A stretch of DNA of 23,302 nucleotides, taken from positions 1 through 23,302 of the forward strand of contig JBPCXR010000007.1 in the NCBI GenBank assembly GCA_051027215.1, written 5' to 3'. Of this stretch, positions 21,694-23,302 are shown piece by piece. Within the stretch, counting starts at the first letter, position 1; every line of letters begins with the position of its first letter. Below the pieces are notes generated by a model. The model saw only the letters and a program-made list of their open reading frames with translations. It was not told where the DNA came from and did not search any database. Origin of the DNA: CALHVX01 sp051027215 (lineage in GTDB: Bacteria > Pseudomonadota > Gammaproteobacteria > Pseudomonadales > Azotimanducaceae). Made by a program: the position numbers and the translations under genes.

Positions 21694-22310
21694 AGCCGTG
21701 GATCCTCTTGGCCGCCATGCATGATATCCACCAACTTGCTGGCTTCATGTTCCATGCTAATCATTAGCTCATCGACGCGGCGCAGAAAGAAGCGATGAAA
21801 TATCAATGCAGGAATTGCGACCGACAAACCTGCCGCTGTGGTGATCAATGCTTTTGATATGCCGCCAGCGAGAACGTTGGCGTTGCCAGCACCCTCGAGG
21901 AGCATGACAGAAAACACTTGGATCATGCCGACCACAGTGCCCAGCAACCCGATTAGCGGGGCGATTGAAGCAATGATACCGAGTGCAGTGAGATAGCGCT
22001 CTAAGTCGTGACTGACTTGGCCAGCGGCTTCTTCCATAGATTCTTTCATGATGTCTCGGCCACGCCGGCTGTTGCTGATGCCAGCAGCAAACACCTGACC
22101 CAGAGGGCTGGAGGCTCTCAACTCGCGCACGTTTTGCGGATCAGGTTCACGGTTTTTGTTCGCCCCCCAGACTTCCGCAAGCAGGTTTTTAGGCGTGATC
22201 TTGCTGCGTTGCAAAGACCAAAGTCGCTCTACACTGATGGCTGCGGCAACGATGCTGCAAAGCAAGATCGGCACCATGAGCCAGCCACCGGATTGCACAA
22301 TATCTAACAT
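21690..22310 (-). CDS. exbB: ExbB/TolQ-type MotA-family proton channel protein
   Basis: A 206-residue MotA/TolQ/ExbB protein with three membrane segments: about 8-28, 105-133 and 148-172. The family motif is ALGIIASIAPLIGLLGTVVG followed by GGISKALITTAAGLSVAIP. It is the stator component of the proton motor with ExbD. The short N-terminus before the first helix separates it from long-signal ExbB proteins with a periplasmic domain. ATG at 22310 lies 56 nt after galU; the gap shows no promoter or terminator I can support, so read-through from galU is possible. It heads the overlapping operon down to murB. Confidence 0.92.
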   Translation of the reverse strand: MLDIVQSGGWLMVPILLCSIVAAAISVERLWSLQRSKITPKNLLAEVWGANKNREPDPQNVRELRASSPLGQVFAAGISNSRRGRDIMKESMEEAAGQVSHDLERYLTALGIIASIAPLIGLLGTVVGMIQVFSVMLLEGAGNANVLAGGISKALITTAAGLSVAIPALIFHRFFLRRVDELMISMEHEASKLVDIMHGGQEDPRL

Positions 22311-22366
22311 GCTGGTTTTCCGTTCGAGTGATAGTCCATGTTCGTCTTCGTCCAGAGCTGGTGCGT

Positions 22367-23191
22367 TCAGCGTTTAAGAAACTGCTCGTAGCAAAAGTTG
22401 GTTGCGTCTACGAAACCTTCAACGCTGCCGCAGTCATAGCGTTTACCGCGAAATTTGTAAGCAATCACACAGCCGCGCTGAGCCTGCGTTAGCAACGCAT
22501 CAGTGATTTGCAGCTCGCCGTTTTTGCCTGTTGGCGTGGATTCCAAAATCTCGAAGATGTCAGGCGTCAACAAATAGCGGCCGATGATAGCCAGATTGCT
22601 CGGCGCCTCTTCTGGCGCGGGCTTTTCCACCATGTCGGTAATACGAAACAGGCTGTCGCTGATCGGTTCACCGGCAATGACGCCGTACTTGTGAGTTTGG
22701 TCAGCGGGCACCTCTTCAATGGCGACGATGCTGCAGCGAAACTGATTGAACAGCTGGGCCATTTGCTTCAGCACGCCTTGATCATCGTTGAAACACAGAT
22801 CGTCCGCGAGGATCACACCGAAAGGCTCATCGCCAATGATCGTTCTGCCGGTAAGGATGGCGTGTCCAAGGCCTTTCATCTCTCTTTGGCGTGTGTAGGA
22901 GAAGGTGCAGCCATCGATAAGCTCTCGAATTCCGTCAAGCGCTTTTTCTTTTCCTGTGCCACGGATTTGGTGTTCCAATTCGAAGCTGGTGTCGAAATGG
23001 TCCTCGATTGCGCGTTTGGTGCGGCCGGTAACGAATGCCATGTCGGTAAGACCCGCTTCATAGGCTTCTTCAACGCCATACTGCACAAGCGGCTTGTCTA
23101 GAATCGGCAACATTTCTTTCGGCATCGCCTTTGTGGCTGGCAAAAACCGGGTTCCATAACCAGCTACGGGAAAGAGACATTTATTGATCAT
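22367..23191 (-). CDS. galU: UTP-glucose-1-phosphate uridylyltransferase
   Basis: Makes UDP-glucose from UTP and glucose-1-phosphate, precursor for LPS core, exopolysaccharide and osmoprotectant glucans. The 274-residue protein has the nucleotide-binding GYGTRFLPATKAMPKEMLP (11-29), QYGVEEA, VTGRTKRAIEDHFD, the metal-binding ADDLC and DMVEKPAPEEAPSNLA, all typical of bacterial GalU. ATG at 23191 gives the expected N-terminus. AAGGA occurs upstream but about 15 nt away. The remaining 111 nt to the window edge (23192-23302) hold no readable gene; a weak TGGCTA-N17-TAGTAT pair there could be its promoter but is not convincing. Confidence 0.96.
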   Translation of the reverse strand: MINKCLFPVAGYGTRFLPATKAMPKEMLPILDKPLVQYGVEEAYEAGLTDMAFVTGRTKRAIEDHFDTSFELEHQIRGTGKEKALDGIRELIDGCTFSYTRQREMKGLGHAILTGRTIIGDEPFGVILADDLCFNDDQGVLKQMAQLFNQFRCSIVAIEEVPADQTHKYGVIAGEPISDSLFRITDMVEKPAPEEAPSNLAIIGRYLLTPDIFEILESTPTGKNGELQITDALLTQAQRGCVIAYKFRGKRYDCGSVEGFVDATNFCYEQFLKR

Positions 23192-23302
23192 GCGGCCGTG
23201 TCGTCCTTGATTCGATCAGCGAACTGCGGCGTAGAAACGCTGGGCAGAAACCGTGCGAATACTATGTGCCTTTGGACGAGGTAGCCAGTGATGGAATCAC
23301 AG

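Noticed and set aside
23240..23275. Sigma54-like GG/GC pair upstream of galU
   Set aside because: The GG-GC spacing is 12 instead of 10 bases.

Overview
The window is a stretch of core chromosome from a gammaproteobacterium, most like the Pseudomonadales/Cellvibrionales group. The PilZ protein reads almost residue for residue like Pseudomonas PilZ. The order tmk-holB-pilZ-tatD and the lack of fabH between plsX and fabD are Pseudomonas-like. The blocks rluC<>rne><murB and exbB-exbD-lpxK-kdsB are also typical of this group. I see no insertion sequence, prophage, CRISPR array, rRNA or tRNA.

Layout from left to right: (1) the 3' end of a plus-strand DPP IV-type serine peptidase (1-924), convergent with (2) a long minus-strand run covering 945-10963. 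In transcription order it is yceD, rpmF (58 codons), plsX, fabD, fabG, acpP, fabF, pabC, mltG, tmk, holB, pilZ and tatD. It joins fatty-acid/phospholipid synthesis to folate (PabC), septal peptidoglycan trimming (MltG), dTMP supply (Tmk), the replicase clamp loader (HolB) and pilus assembly (PilZ). Sigma70-like promoters can be read in front of yceD and acpP. (3) A plus-strand maf (yceF type) overlaps tail-to-tail with minus-strand rluC. (4) A 727-nt gap between rluC and rne holds a good promoter and a roughly 350-nt structured rne leader, followed by RNase E on the plus strand. (5) A second minus-strand run, 22310 down to 16023, comprises exbB, exbD, msbA::lpxK, kdsB, an AlkB-family dioxygenase and murB. 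Every stop overlaps the next start. galU lies 56 nt upstream of this run.

The most unusual object is one 953-codon reading frame (18417-21278) that encodes a complete MsbA lipid A flippase followed, through a short Arg/Lys-rich linker, by a complete LpxK lipid A 4'-kinase. There is no stop, and no ATG, GTG or TTG in frame, between them. This would tie a kinase acting on the lipid A precursor at the inner leaflet to the transporter that later flips the finished molecule. Other points are an AlkB-type dioxygenase inserted among envelope genes, a clamp-loader delta' without its zinc-binding cysteines, and a yceD promoter whose -10 box covers the upstream ATGs and so predicts a nearly leaderless mRNA.
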